64,000 nucleotides of DNA from Streptomyces sp. R21 (GCF_041051975.1 NZ_CP163435.1:4712001-4776000), one strand, 5' to 3'. Positions 42,930 through 52,061 are shown, numbered from the stretch's first letter. Program-made: numbers and translations. The notes: a model not told the origin generated them from the sequence alone.

Positions 42930-43097
42930 CTACTCGCTGTCGTGCAGGTTGCCGTCGCCACCCGGCCACGGAGCGTCGCCGGAACTTCCCTGGTTGTCCG
43001 ACCGGAGGCTGTCGTACCGGTCGTGGACGGCGGTCAGCTCTTGCACCGCCACCAGGAGGCCGCTTCGGGCCGGAGGCGGTGTCGTGGGCTCTGCCAC
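42930..43097 (-). CDS. 55-residue peptide, candidate RiPP precursor
   Basis: A GTG at 43097 with AAGGAG at perfect spacing starts a 55-residue peptide: MAEPTTPPPARSGLLVAV, then QELTAVHDRYDSLRSDNQGS, ending SGDAPWPGGDGNLHDSE. The N-terminal half resembles an amphipathic leader and the C-terminal half is a Gly/Asp/Ser/Pro-rich core with one Trp. It is followed by a hairpin and the JmjC oxygenase and aldo/keto reductase genes on the same strand. I know no family. It could alternatively be an ordinary small protein. Confidence 0.6.
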   Translation of the reverse strand: MAEPTTPPPARSGLLVAVQELTAVHDRYDSLRSDNQGSSGDAPWPGGDGNLHDSE

Positions 43098-43120
43098 CTC
43101 GTACTCCTTCCTCTTCGGTT

Positions 43121-43144
43121 CTCCCGCCAGGGCTCCGGCGGGAG
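43121..43144 (-). terminator. Hairpin just upstream of the peptide gene
   Basis: A perfect 8-bp stem CTCCCGCC/GGCGGGAG with an 8-nt loop. It lies 80 bases after the end of the 112-residue gene and 11 bases before the peptide's ribosome binding site, so it may terminate the upstream unit or act as a leader structure. Confidence 0.55.
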
Positions 43145-43224
43145 GTCGGTGGCCGCCCCACAGCAGTGAGAGAAGGGGGTTGCCGTGGAGCGGCGGTCAT
43201 TGGGAGTCGCGAAGAGCCGCAGTC

Positions 43225-43563
43225 CTACACCAGCGACCGGGCAGGTCCGCGATTCATCGGCAGCACGCCTACGTCCTGGCGCATGTTGGTCTCCAGAACG
43301 CGCTGGTCCAGCTCGTACAGACACGCACAGCAGGCGTAGAGGGCCGCGTGTATGCCGCTCGACCGGACGGGTCCGATCCACGTCACCTCGACATCGGCAC
43401 GTCCGCACCACAGCCAGCACTCGCCGCGCGCCTGCCATTCGTGGCGATCCCACAACGCGTACTCAGTGGGCTCCCTGGTGATGGGGTCGACATCACGGCG
43501 AGTGGGACGGAAGACGACATCAGGGTCAGGAAGCGGAGTCGTACGCAGTGCGTGCCGTCCCAT
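43225..43563 (-). CDS. Hypothetical protein (112 aa) coupled to ATPase
   Basis: A 112-residue protein starting MGRHALRTTPLPDPDVVFRPTRR, with several Cys and Trp residues (ARGECWLWCGRADV, YACCACLYELD). It looks like a small structured protein of a family found next to HATPase and XRE genes in Streptomyces, with unknown function. The ATG at 43563 overlaps the ATPase stop; the GTG one codon earlier (GTGA overlap) is equally possible. Confidence 0.68.
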   Translation of the reverse strand: MGRHALRTTPLPDPDVVFRPTRRDVDPITREPTEYALWDRHEWQARGECWLWCGRADVEVTWIGPVRSSGIHAALYACCACLYELDQRVLETNMRQDVGVLPMNRGPARSLV

Positions 43564-44054
43564 CACGCGACCGTCAGGGTGAGGGACTCAGGCTCAGCTA
43601 CGCTCCCGAGCTTCGGCCGTAGTGCGAATAATCTGCGCAGAACAGCGGCTCGGATGGCGGGTGCCACCGTGGGAAGCGCGACCTCCGCCCATACGCGCTT
43701 CCCACGGCCGGCGGGTTCCCAGGCACACCGCGAAGCGAGGAACTCGACCATTGACAGGCCGCGCCCGCTCTCGTCGTCGGCCTGGGCACAACTCATCTGT
43801 GGAGCTGCGGGATTGTCATCGAGGACGTCGATCACGAGGCGGCCGGGCCGGTGGTACAGCGTGACGGTGACGGACCCCTCCCCATGGACCACGGCGTTGC
43901 TGATGAGCTCGGAGGCGACAAGACGGATGGCGTCAGCCGTGTCGTCGTCCAACGGCACGCCCCACGTACGCACCTTGTCGACGACCGTGCGCCGGGCGAG
44001 GGAAACTTCCCTTTCCTCACCCGCGAGGACGAACCGATGGACGAGCATGGGCAT
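43563..44054 (-). CDS. Anti-sigma-like HATPase protein
   Basis: A 163-residue GHKL ATP-binding protein related to RsbW/SpoIIAB kinases: ASELISNAVVHG is the N box, VLDDNP the G1 box and GRGLSMVEFLA the G2 box. Streptomyces carries dozens of such proteins, usually beside an XRE or DUF397 gene. They are thought to act in partner-switching regulation. The ATG at 44054 follows GGAGG at eight bases. It diverges from the XRE regulator gene, with about 250 bases of control region between them. Confidence 0.85.
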   Translation of the reverse strand: MPMLVHRFVLAGEEREVSLARRTVVDKVRTWGVPLDDDTADAIRLVASELISNAVVHGEGSVTVTLYHRPGRLVIDVLDDNPAAPQMSCAQADDESGRGLSMVEFLASRCAWEPAGRGKRVWAEVALPTVAPAIRAAVLRRLFALRPKLGSVAEPESLTLTVA

Positions 44055-44307
44055 GGCTGACGCCTCCGAAGGGTTGGAGAGCGGCTCCGTCCCCGAGGGG
44101 GAAACAAGGGCGGAGCCGCCGATCTGAGAAACCGTTCCGGGAGCGGTCGCCCTGCGCGGGCTCCGTGGACGGCTGATACTCAGTCAACGGCCCGAGCGAG
44201 CAAGGCGGAACGTTTCTAGGGGGTTCCTCATGGGGACGCCCTCCCCGTACGTGGCCACGCGAAGTAACCTCCCCACTACGCCTTGAGGGGATGACGGGAG
44301 TGATGAC

Positions 44308-45651
44308 ATGCCTGGTGAGCCGTTGGCGGTCCACCCGCTGAGCTTCCTCCGCCAGACGCACGGATGGGGGAAGGCCGAGTTCGCCCGGCTCATGCAGGCG
44401 CACGGGAGATCGCTCGGAATCCCGCTCGCGACCAACCGCACCACCGTATGGAAGTGGGAGCAGGGGCAGGAGCCGGACGCGGACGCCCAGCACGTACTCG
44501 CCGACCTGCTACGCGTCCCGTACGAGCAGGCGCGGAAGGAAGGCTGGCCCCGGTGGCTCCCGGTCTGGGAGGTCACGGGACTCACGGCCCCGTGGACCGA
44601 GGCCGGTACCGTTGAGGCATTGTCCGAACTCGTGGGGAGTGGCCGCATGGATCGCCGGGGCTTTCTCACCATCACCGGCGCCGCCCTGACGGGCCTCGCG
44701 GCGAGCTGGGTGGACGCGCCGTCCGCCTTCGCCTCGGCCCTGGGCGGGGATCAGGTCACGGACACGATGGTCTTGACAATCGAGCAGCGCATCAGCACGC
44801 TCCGTACCCTCGACGACCAACTCGGCGGCGCCACACTCCTGGAGCAGGCACGCGGCGATCTCGCCCTCGTCACCGGCCTCCTGAGCACCGGCAGGTACAC
44901 GGAGAGCATCCGAATCCGCCTCTACGCCCTGGCGGCCCGGGTGTCGCACCTGACCGGCTGGATGGCTTACGACGCGGGGCTGCGGTCCGTCGGCCAGCGG
45001 TACTACGTAGGGGCCCTGCGCAGCGCCCGTACCGCTGGAGACGACGCGTTCGGCGCGTTCATCCTCGCGGAGATGGGCGTTCACGTCTCCGAGGCCGGAC
45101 GGACGGCCGAGCGCGTCGCCCTCATCTCCACCGCCATCGACAACGCCCCACGAACGCTGTCGCCGTACACCCAGTCGTTCATGTACCTGCACAAGGCCGA
45201 GGCACTGTCCCGCGACGGCGACCACCAGAACGCCGGAACAGCGCTCAACCGCGCTGTGTCCCACTGGGAGCGCCACACGACGGAGGAAAACCCGGATTGG
45301 CTCAACTGGTTCGGTGAGGCCCAGCTGAAGTCGACCGAGGGCAAGGTCCTGCTGCGGTCCGGGCAGGTGGAACGCGCGACGGGCTCCCTGGAGACCTCCG
45401 TGAAAAGCGCGGCTCCTCGGGACAAGGCCGTACGCTCCAGCCGCCTGGCCGAGGCCCGGCTCGCCGGCGGCGACCTGGACGGGGCGCTCGACGCCGCGAA
45501 CTACGGCACCGAACTCCTGGAGAGCAGCGTCAGTTCCGTACGGGCTCTGGACCGCTTGAAGGAGTTCTCCGCACACCTCGAACCGCGCAAGTCCGTCCCC
45601 GCTGTCCGTGAGTTCCGTGAGCGCCTTCAGGCCGTGCCCGTCGCGGCGTGA
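44308..45651 (+). CDS. XRE-family regulator with TPR-like C-terminal domain
   Basis: A 447-residue regulator. Residues 8-75 form a helix-turn-helix (FLRQTHGWGKAEFARLMQAHG ... TTVWKWEQGQEP). A hydrophobic segment with RRGFLTITGAALTG at about 113-135 resembles a Tat signal but is common in this regulator family. Residues 150-440 are tandem helical repeats of TPR type (ALSRDGDHQNAGTALNRAV). Such regulators sense peptides or small ligands through the repeats. It is the plausible local controller of the ATPase/peptide/JmjC cluster. Confidence 0.82.
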   Translation: MPGEPLAVHPLSFLRQTHGWGKAEFARLMQAHGRSLGIPLATNRTTVWKWEQGQEPDADAQHVLADLLRVPYEQARKEGWPRWLPVWEVTGLTAPWTEAGTVEALSELVGSGRMDRRGFLTITGAALTGLAASWVDAPSAFASALGGDQVTDTMVLTIEQRISTLRTLDDQLGGATLLEQARGDLALVTGLLSTGRYTESIRIRLYALAARVSHLTGWMAYDAGLRSVGQRYYVGALRSARTAGDDAFGAFILAEMGVHVSEAGRTAERVALISTAIDNAPRTLSPYTQSFMYLHKAEALSRDGDHQNAGTALNRAVSHWERHTTEENPDWLNWFGEAQLKSTEGKVLLRSGQVERATGSLETSVKSAAPRDKAVRSSRLAEARLAGGDLDGALDAANYGTELLESSVSSVRALDRLKEFSAHLEPRKSVPAVREFRERLQAVPVAA

Positions 45652-45723
45652 CCGTCACTTCTCGGACTTCGAGGCCGAACCCACCCCCTCGGAGCACATA
45701 GTCCGAATGCCAGGATGGACGGC

Positions 45724-46896
45724 ATGACGACGATCCACGGTGAGGTCGCGGCTGGGTTCGAACCGGTGTGTGAGGCGTTCGCAGCGAACTTCTCCCAGCA
45801 CGGGGACATCGGCGCAGCGGTGTGCGTGTACCAGTACGGCCGACCGGTGGTGGACCTGTGGGGAGGCATCGCCGACCCCGAGACCGGTCGACCGTGGACG
45901 CGGGACACACTGCAGCTCGTCTACTCGGCTACCAAGGGGGCCACCACGACCGCAGCGCACATGCTGGCCGAGCGTGGTGCGCTGGACCTGGACGCGCCGG
46001 TGGCGAAGTACTGGCCGGAGTTCGCCGCGAACGGCAAGGCGGACATCCCGGTGCGCTGGCTGCTGTCCCACCAGGCCGGCTTGATCGCGCTGGACCAACC
46101 GGTCCCGCTGAACGAGGCATTGCACTGGCATCCAATGGCGGCCGCACTCGCCGCTCAGCGCCCTCTGTGGACTCCGGGCATCGCACACGGATACCACGGC
46201 CGGACCTGGGGCTGGCTCGTCGGCGAAGTGATCCGCCGGGTTTCCGGCCAGACACCGGGCCGCTACTTCGCCGACGAGATCGCCGCCCCCCTCGGACTGG
46301 ACTTCTTCATCGGACTGCCGGCGCGTAAACGCGACCGGGTCAGCCGCATGGTGTATCAGCGACCGGCCGTCGACCTCACCACCATGCCCGCCGAGTCGGT
46401 TCCCGAGGAACTCCGCGAGCAGGTTGCAGCGTGGCGAGATCCGGAGTCATTCAGCAACAGGGCGTACACGGTCACCGACCCTGCCGAGATCGACTTCGAC
46501 TCGCCCGAGGTACAGGCTGCGGAACTCCCGGCCTCCAACGGCATCAGCACCGCACACGGGCTGGCGCGCATGTACGCCGCGCTGATCGGCGAGGTGGACG
46601 GCGTGCGCCTGCTGACCTCAGAGACCCTTGCTTCGGCGACCAAGGAGCAGGCCAGCGGGAAGGACCAGGTGATGCTGATCCCGAGCAGGTTCAGCTCCGG
46701 GTACATGCTGCCTACCGAGACCAACCCCATGATCGGGCCGAGTTCCTTCGGCCACACCGGTCGAGGCGGCTCGCTCGGCTTCGCTGATCCGAAGCACGGC
46801 ATCGCCTTCGGCTATGCGATGAACAACATCATCGGGGGCCCCAACGACGTGCGTGCGACGTCGCTGGTCGACGCGGTGCGAAAGTCCCTGGCGTAA
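45724..46896 (+). CDS. Serine hydrolase, beta-lactamase family (EstB-like)
   Basis: A 390-residue class C beta-lactamase-like hydrolase. The catalytic SxxK is Ser68-Ala-Thr-Lys71 (QLVYSATKGA), the tyrosine is in HGYHGRTWG at about residue 155, and GHTGRGGSLGFAD near residue 345 is the third motif. The family contains esterases and D-aminopeptidases rather than true beta-lactamases. There is no signal peptide. The ATG at 45724 was preferred to the one at 45715, because AGGATGG lies at proper distance. Confidence 0.85.
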   Translation: MTTIHGEVAAGFEPVCEAFAANFSQHGDIGAAVCVYQYGRPVVDLWGGIADPETGRPWTRDTLQLVYSATKGATTTAAHMLAERGALDLDAPVAKYWPEFAANGKADIPVRWLLSHQAGLIALDQPVPLNEALHWHPMAAALAAQRPLWTPGIAHGYHGRTWGWLVGEVIRRVSGQTPGRYFADEIAAPLGLDFFIGLPARKRDRVSRMVYQRPAVDLTTMPAESVPEELREQVAAWRDPESFSNRAYTVTDPAEIDFDSPEVQAAELPASNGISTAHGLARMYAALIGEVDGVRLLTSETLASATKEQASGKDQVMLIPSRFSSGYMLPTETNPMIGPSSFGHTGRGGSLGFADPKHGIAFGYAMNNIIGGPNDVRATSLVDAVRKSLA

Positions 46897-46996
46897 CAGC
46901 TGGCATCGCTGTGGTCCTTGTCCGCTATCACAGCTACCCCGAGATCCGGAACGGCTCGCCAGCAACGTCGGCGTACGTCGTTACGGTGGACGGCGG

Positions 46997-48682
46997 CTAC
47001 GCCGCCAACCGCCGTGTCCCAGTCGAGGTGGCAGTCGGCGGAGTGGAGGCGATGCCGACGACCTCGACCTGGACACCCCATGCTTGGAGCGTCCTGGCCG
47101 TCTGCACCAAAGTGACCTGCGAGAACGGGAACAGGGTGTCGGCAGTGAGGTCGGTGCCGTCCTTCAGCAGGATTGCGAAGACGACCTTCGAAGGCCGGAA
47201 GTCTTCCGGTAGACCGCGCCCTTGCCGGGCCGCGGCCACCTTCTCGGCGAACCGTTCCCTCCCCTCCGGGGAGTTCCGCAGCGTCTGTACGGCGACGAGC
47301 GCCTGGCTGAAGAGATGGCTCAGCGTGTCGGAGCCCTTGGCCCGCTTCACCATGACCAGGGCGTTGTCGGGGCTCAGCAGGTCGCAGATCTCCACGCCGT
47401 TCCCGCGGTGCAGCGCGGTCTGCACGTTGTCGCGGTCAAAGCAGACGTACCCGGGCCGCTGGTCCGGCACGCACGCGTTGTAGGTGCGCTCCTTCTCCCC
47501 GAGGATCCACGAGGGCAGGTCGACGGACGGGGTGTCGGTGATCAGCCGTTCGGCGTGCGAGCGGATCGCCTTCAGATACTCCTGGTCGATCTCGTACCAG
47601 TGCTCGTCCATCAGGAAGAACCGGCGAGAGTCGAGAAACACTTCCGCCTCGATCCACCGGAGCGCGCTGGACGTCCAGATTTCGTCGGCCCGGTTGGCGC
47701 GGCCATGCCGATAGAGAGTGACGGTTCCTTCCCGGAGCGCGGCCACGCGGCTGCCCGCATGCTGGATGCGCGCGCGGCAGAGGACGTACTCAAGGTCGAA
47801 GTCGTCGGTCGACCGGCCGGCCGCGTCGCTGTTGATCCTGGCCCTGAACGCCCGGGCGGCCATGTAGTCGTCCCAATGGTCGGCGGGGACGGCGACGCTG
47901 ATTCTCCCGTCGGGCTCCTGCTCCAGGAGGTTGTCGAGGATGGCCTCCAGGCGGGTGACAAGGCTGGGATCGTCGACGGGCACGACGTGTTCGACGAACT
48001 CCAGTTCCGGGCTCGGCTTCTCCTCGCGCAACACGCGGGCGATCGCACGGATGTCAGCGATCAGGTCGGCACCCTCCACACCGAGCCGCATGCGCAGGCC
48101 GGCGCCGCCCTCGGCACTGGAGATCTTCCCCGGGTTGTCCCGGGAGATGGTGAGCGGGATGTTGTCCAGGTGGCCGCCGAGGCGGCGCACGATCTGCGCG
48201 TGCTCGACGATGCCCAGGCTCCACACCGAGGCCCCGCTCGGGATCAGGGTGATGTCGGTGCGCCCTCCACCGGGAGTGTGCGACACCAGGTCGCGGATCT
48301 TCGCGGGGTCCACTCGGCGGGACGCGAAGCTCAGCCCGAAGCGGTGGTCCTTCAGGCGGTCGGGCACCAGGCGGAAGCCCTGGTCGTACCCAATCGCGTA
48401 CACCTCACCGTCGACGGCCAGCATCAGCAGGCCAGCCGAGCGGTTGACGGACCGTGACACCTCGATACCCGTCGTTCGGAAGATCTCGTCGCACCAGCTC
48501 GCCACAGGCTGCTCGAAGCTGCCGGTGACCAGGATCGCCGGTACACCGAGGTTCTCGGGGACGTCGAAATCCGCGTGGACCCTTTCCAATTGGTCCGCGT
48601 CCAGGGCGTCGAACATCGAGTCGGCAGTGGGAGGCACGCCCCTGAGCCGGTACAGGGTTCGCTTGGACGTACGGGCCGTCAT
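46997..48682 (-). CDS. TIGR04141/DUF6119-like sporadically distributed protein
   Basis: A 561-residue protein that begins MTARTSKRTLYRLRGVPPT. It contains SRSVNRSAGLLMLAVDGEVYAIGYDQGFRLVPD, and later PGYVCFDRDNVQTALHRGNGVEICDLL and KRAKGSDTLSHLFSQALVAVQTL, patterns I associate with the TIGR04141 (DUF6119) family. These proteins occur patchily in defence islands with unknown activity. The ATG at 48682 follows GAGGAG. It is the last gene of an operon headed by the zinc-hook ATPase. Confidence 0.75.
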   Translation of the reverse strand: MTARTSKRTLYRLRGVPPTADSMFDALDADQLERVHADFDVPENLGVPAILVTGSFEQPVASWCDEIFRTTGIEVSRSVNRSAGLLMLAVDGEVYAIGYDQGFRLVPDRLKDHRFGLSFASRRVDPAKIRDLVSHTPGGGRTDITLIPSGASVWSLGIVEHAQIVRRLGGHLDNIPLTISRDNPGKISSAEGGAGLRMRLGVEGADLIADIRAIARVLREEKPSPELEFVEHVVPVDDPSLVTRLEAILDNLLEQEPDGRISVAVPADHWDDYMAARAFRARINSDAAGRSTDDFDLEYVLCRARIQHAGSRVAALREGTVTLYRHGRANRADEIWTSSALRWIEAEVFLDSRRFFLMDEHWYEIDQEYLKAIRSHAERLITDTPSVDLPSWILGEKERTYNACVPDQRPGYVCFDRDNVQTALHRGNGVEICDLLSPDNALVMVKRAKGSDTLSHLFSQALVAVQTLRNSPEGRERFAEKVAAARQGRGLPEDFRPSKVVFAILLKDGTDLTADTLFPFSQVTLVQTARTLQAWGVQVEVVGIASTPPTATSTGTRRLAA

Positions 48683-48791
48683 GGTGCCGCTCCTCATTCT
48701 GGTCTTTGCGGACGGTCGCGATAACCGTCCTCGTGGTGTGGTTCTCACGCGTGTCTCCTCCCGGCGGCGCCTCTCCTGGCGCCGATGCGGG

Positions 48792-49199
48792 TCAGCGGGC
48801 CAACAGGGCGACGATCGCCGCGACTTCGGTATGCCACGCGCGGACCTGGTCCTCCGTCGGACCGATCTCGTACTGGTGGTAGTGGCATCCCAGGCAGAGT
48901 TGGCTCCACACGGCCTTCGCCTGGCGGGCCGTTCCGGCTTCGGCGCAACCGCGGAGCCAGAGGAACGCGGCCCGCTGGGTGCCCTCCCGAATCGCGCGCG
49001 GCGCCCGGTGGGCGGTGAGGCGGTCTGCGACCGCGCTCTCCAGCGCCACACGGAGGGCGAAGGCGGCACCTCGACACCGGCTCGCCGCGGCGGCAGCGGA
49101 CGCAGCGGGTACGGTCGTGGCAGCGGGCGTGGCGGGCTCGCCGGTGTCCGTGAGGAGCAGCTCGGCGGTGTCGAGCAGCTGGCGAATCGTCTGGTTCAC
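48792..49199 (-). CDS. Small Cys/His-containing protein coupled to ATPase
   Basis: A 135-residue mostly helical protein. A C-terminal CLGCHYHQYE (C-X2-C-H-X-H) may bind zinc, and the N-terminus VNQTIRQLLDTAELLL is amphipathic. The GTG at 49199 overlaps the ATPase stop (GTGA), so it is made with the ATPase and is probably its partner. PtuB-like HNH nucleases are small partners of similar ATPases, but I see no HNH motif here. Confidence 0.68.
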   Translation of the reverse strand: MNQTIRQLLDTAELLLTDTGEPATPAATTVPAASAAAAASRCRGAAFALRVALESAVADRLTAHRAPRAIREGTQRAAFLWLRGCAEAGTARQAKAVWSQLCLGCHYHQYEIGPTEDQVRAWHTEVAAIVALLAR

Positions 49200-51670
49200 G
49201 GCCCCTCCTCGGGCTTGCGTACCGTCAGGGCAACGGCCTTGATGTCGTCCACGAACCGCTGGGGGTCCGGCATCGAGGTGCCCGACGGGTGGGCACCCTC
49301 CTGGCACTTCTGGATGAGGTCCACCGCCCCGGGGCCGCACCGCCTGCGCAGCTCGCGCTGGACGTCACTGGCCCTCTTCGACGGGTCTCCGAAGAGCCCC
49401 AGGGCGGCGATGTCCATCAGCGTGACGGCCCCCGCGACGGTCTTCTCCGCCTCGTGTTCGGCCATCCCCGCCCGGTGCAGCCGCAGCCACGCGGCCTCGG
49501 AGAAGGCCCGTTCCAGGACGGCGCGGCAGAGGCTGGGCAGCACATGGGTCATCGCGACCGGCGGGAGGTTTCGCGTGCGGATGAGAGCGCGTGCGTCGGC
49601 CAGTGCCTGACCGACCGGATCGGTCACCCGGCTCACGGTCACCACGGACCGGCCCGCCCGCTCCACCTCCAGTACGGTCACCGGGAATTCCTGGTTGGTG
49701 AAGGCTCGCTGGAGCCGCGTGTCGTGGGTGAAGACCACGACCTGCCGAGTCGACCCAAGGCCATGCAGCACCTTCGCGAGGCCGTGGACCTTGGCGGGAT
49801 CCATGGACTGCACCGGGTCGTCGATGACGACAAAACCGAAGGGGCTGTCCGGCGCGGCGGCGCGCGGCAGGAAGAGCGAGAGCGCGAGGGAGTGAAGTTC
49901 GCCCTGGCTCATGACGCCAAGGGCCGCCGCCTCGGTGCCGTCGACGGACACATCCATCACCAGCTTGCGCACGGTGGCCTTCTCGCTACCGGTCAGGCGC
50001 ACAGAACGCAGGTCCACGTTGCTCTGCTGACGCAGTTCCTCCCAGATCCGCTGCGAGTGATCCTCGAACGGCCGCAGCCGCTGCTCGCGCAGCTCGGCAC
50101 GCGCCTCCTTGAGCCACTTACGGGCCGCCCTGACCTGGCACAGCCGGGGCCTGCCGGCGTACGCAGGCCGGGCCCGGTCGAGCCAGCACGCCAGGCGGGT
50201 GACACAGGAGCGCCACTCCTCGTCGAGCTTTTCCAGCTCCCGCAGCGCCTCGTCGCGCAGCGCGGCGCAGGCGTCGGCGAGGACAAGCGCGGCGGTCTCG
50301 GCGCGGGCTGCAAGCCGCTCGGCGTCGTCGATCGCCCGGCACGCCTTCCACTCCTCCCACGGGTCCACGAGCGGGGCGGGCAGCCACGCGGGGACCGGGG
50401 TGACCAGGTAGCGGAGGGCGTCCACCGCGTCCCGCAGCCCGGTACGGGCCTCCCGCGCGGTCGCGGCCTCCTGCCGCAGGGTCGCCACCTGTTCGGCGGC
50501 CCGCTCGGCCCACGCCTCGTCGAGCGCCCGGTCGGACCCGCACACTGGGCAGGTGTCCTCGTCCTCGTGCCGACGGCTGTGCTCCAGGGCCTTGGCCAGC
50601 AGCTCCGCATGCTGGTGGGCGTCCTCGGCGCCCGAGGCACGTACGTCGTCGAGTACGGCGACGGCCTCGCGCAGCCGGTCTACGGCCGCGCCGACCGCGC
50701 CGAGGTCAGGTCCGGTCAGCGCGGCGGTCGTCCGCAGTTCACGGAGACGGCCCTCGTCCGCGTCGGGCAGTGAGGTCACGAGGGCGTCGAGCACGACGAA
50801 GTCGGGGTCGCCCGCCTTGCCGACGACCGCGAGCGCGCGTACCGCCCGGGGGTCGTCCAGCGCGGACAACGCCTCGGCAAGTACGGGCCGTTCCGCCTCG
50901 GCTTGCTTCAGCGCGGAGTCGAGCGCCTTCTCGATGCCCTGGAGCCGCTCGTCCGCGTCGGTCAGTTCGCGGAGTCCGAGGATGGCGGCGACCGAGTCGT
51001 ACTGCTCGCTGGGCCTGCCATTGAGAACCTTGTCGAGATCCGCGTACGACAGAAAGGGGTTGTAGTCCTTCAGGGCCCGCTCCCACCCGATGCCGGCGAA
51101 GGGCCGACGGCCGTGGCCCGGCCGCCTGAACTCGACCTCGGGGGCGGTGACGTCGTCGCCGGACCAGGTGCACGTCAGAGTGGACAGCCGGGGGTCGCCC
51201 GCGATGGCGAGGCGGACCTCGACCTTCGGGTCGGCCCCGTCGTGCAGGTTGCGCCAGTGCCGGCGCCACACCTCGCCCCGCTGCTTGTCCAGGCGGGCGG
51301 TCCGGCCCGTGAGCGCCGTCTCAATGCCCTCGGCGAAGCTGGACTTCCCCGAGCCGTTACGCCCCACGACGAGGGTGACGCCAGGCTTCGCGGTCAGCGG
51401 CAGACGTGCCTTGCGGCCGATGCCGCGAAAGCCGTTGACGCTGATGGAGTCGAGGAACACCCGCTGGTCCGAGTGCGGATCGACGGGGGTAGCGGAGGAC
51501 TCCGTCGCGGTGGCGCCCAGTGCCTCTCGCAGGAGTGCCCGAGGTTCCTCGGCAAGCGCCGAGCTTTCGAGGCGGACGGTCAGGCGGGAGAGCGTCGAGG
51601 AGGCGCCTCGGCGATGATCGACCTGATGGTCAGATGCGTTCGGCTCGCTCTGTGCGGGGTGTTCCGTCAT
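49196..51670 (-). CDS. SMC/Rad50-like AAA ATPase with zinc hook (RloC-like architecture)
   Basis: An 824-residue ABC-type ATPase. Walker A is GRNGSGKS (103-110), the signature is MSQGELHSL (587-595), Walker B FVVIDDPVQSMDP (from 613) and the H-loop VVFTHD (His649). The two halves are separated by long coiled-coil arms that meet at CPVC (374-377), a Rad50-type zinc hook. RloC and other phage-defence ATPases share this layout. The C-terminal 150 residues could carry an effector, but I see no clear RloC nuclease triad. The ATG at 51670 follows GGAGAG. It is first in a three-gene operon. Confidence 0.85.
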   Translation of the reverse strand: MTEHPAQSEPNASDHQVDHRRGASSTLSRLTVRLESSALAEEPRALLREALGATATESSATPVDPHSDQRVFLDSISVNGFRGIGRKARLPLTAKPGVTLVVGRNGSGKSSFAEGIETALTGRTARLDKQRGEVWRRHWRNLHDGADPKVEVRLAIAGDPRLSTLTCTWSGDDVTAPEVEFRRPGHGRRPFAGIGWERALKDYNPFLSYADLDKVLNGRPSEQYDSVAAILGLRELTDADERLQGIEKALDSALKQAEAERPVLAEALSALDDPRAVRALAVVGKAGDPDFVVLDALVTSLPDADEGRLRELRTTAALTGPDLGAVGAAVDRLREAVAVLDDVRASGAEDAHQHAELLAKALEHSRRHEDEDTCPVCGSDRALDEAWAERAAEQVATLRQEAATAREARTGLRDAVDALRYLVTPVPAWLPAPLVDPWEEWKACRAIDDAERLAARAETAALVLADACAALRDEALRELEKLDEEWRSCVTRLACWLDRARPAYAGRPRLCQVRAARKWLKEARAELREQRLRPFEDHSQRIWEELRQQSNVDLRSVRLTGSEKATVRKLVMDVSVDGTEAAALGVMSQGELHSLALSLFLPRAAAPDSPFGFVVIDDPVQSMDPAKVHGLAKVLHGLGSTRQVVVFTHDTRLQRAFTNQEFPVTVLEVERAGRSVVTVSRVTDPVGQALADARALIRTRNLPPVAMTHVLPSLCRAVLERAFSEAAWLRLHRAGMAEHEAEKTVAGAVTLMDIAALGLFGDPSKRASDVQRELRRRCGPGAVDLIQKCQEGAHPSGTSMPDPQRFVDDIKAVALTVRKPEEGP

Positions 51671-51775
51671 GGTGCTCTCCGCCCTCCGTGGTCGGTTCCG
51701 GGGCCGTGCTCGTGCGGTGAGCGAGAGGGGTGAGCCTCTCGCTTTGCGCGAGCCCGGTGTTACGGAACAGACGTT

Positions 51776-52018
51776 AGAGGCGGAGAAGTTGCTCAATCCA
51801 TGTTCTCAGTGATAACCAGGGTTATCAAAAAAATCCGTGGCGTGAAGAAGCTGTCCTGGAGCACGAGGCGGTGCTGTTCTATCTGGACAACCAGCAGCTT
51901 CGCAGTGTCGAGATGGTCGAGCGTCTCGTCGCACACCGTGACGTGATCCACCGGGCCGTCGAGAAGGGCGGCCCGGCGGCCTACGCCGTACTGCACGACC
52001 GCGTCGAGCGCACCTGGC
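51776..52018 (+). pseudogene. Possible gene remnant
   Basis: The plus frame reads QKNPWREEAVLEHEAVLFYL, then DNQQLRSVEMVERLVAHRDV and IHRAVEKGGPAAYAVLHDR with good codon bias, opposite to the neighbouring genes, and runs into the hsdR terminator. It has no plausible start (first GTG at 51871) and no recognisable family. It may be the truncated end of a gene disrupted when the island formed. Confidence 0.35.
51810..51827. promoter_or_regulatory. Palindrome TGATAACC-AG-GGTTATCA upstream of ATPase operon
   Basis: A perfect 8-bp-arm palindrome with a 2-base spacer, 140 bases before the ATPase start. A copy with two changes, identical spacing and similar flanking T run lies at 60564-60581. It is a candidate operator of a shared regulator. 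Confidence 0.6.
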
Positions 52019-52056
52019 CATACGGGAGGGCGCCCCTGATGGCGCCCTCCCGTATG
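52019..52056 (-). terminator. Terminator of hsd operon
   Basis: A perfect 16-bp stem (52019-52034 with 52041-52056) with a 6-nt loop, five bases beyond the hsdR stop. Confidence 0.8.
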
Positions 52057-52061
52057 CGCTG

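Noticed and set aside
45724..46896. True beta-lactamase resistance gene
   Set aside because: The SxxK, Tyr and HxG pattern fits EstB-like esterases, and there is no signal peptide.
48710..48730. GGACGGT...ACCGTCC inverted repeat as a third copy of the shared operator
   Set aside because: It contains GATAACC but its arms and spacing differ from the TGATAACC-NN-GGTTATCA palindromes.
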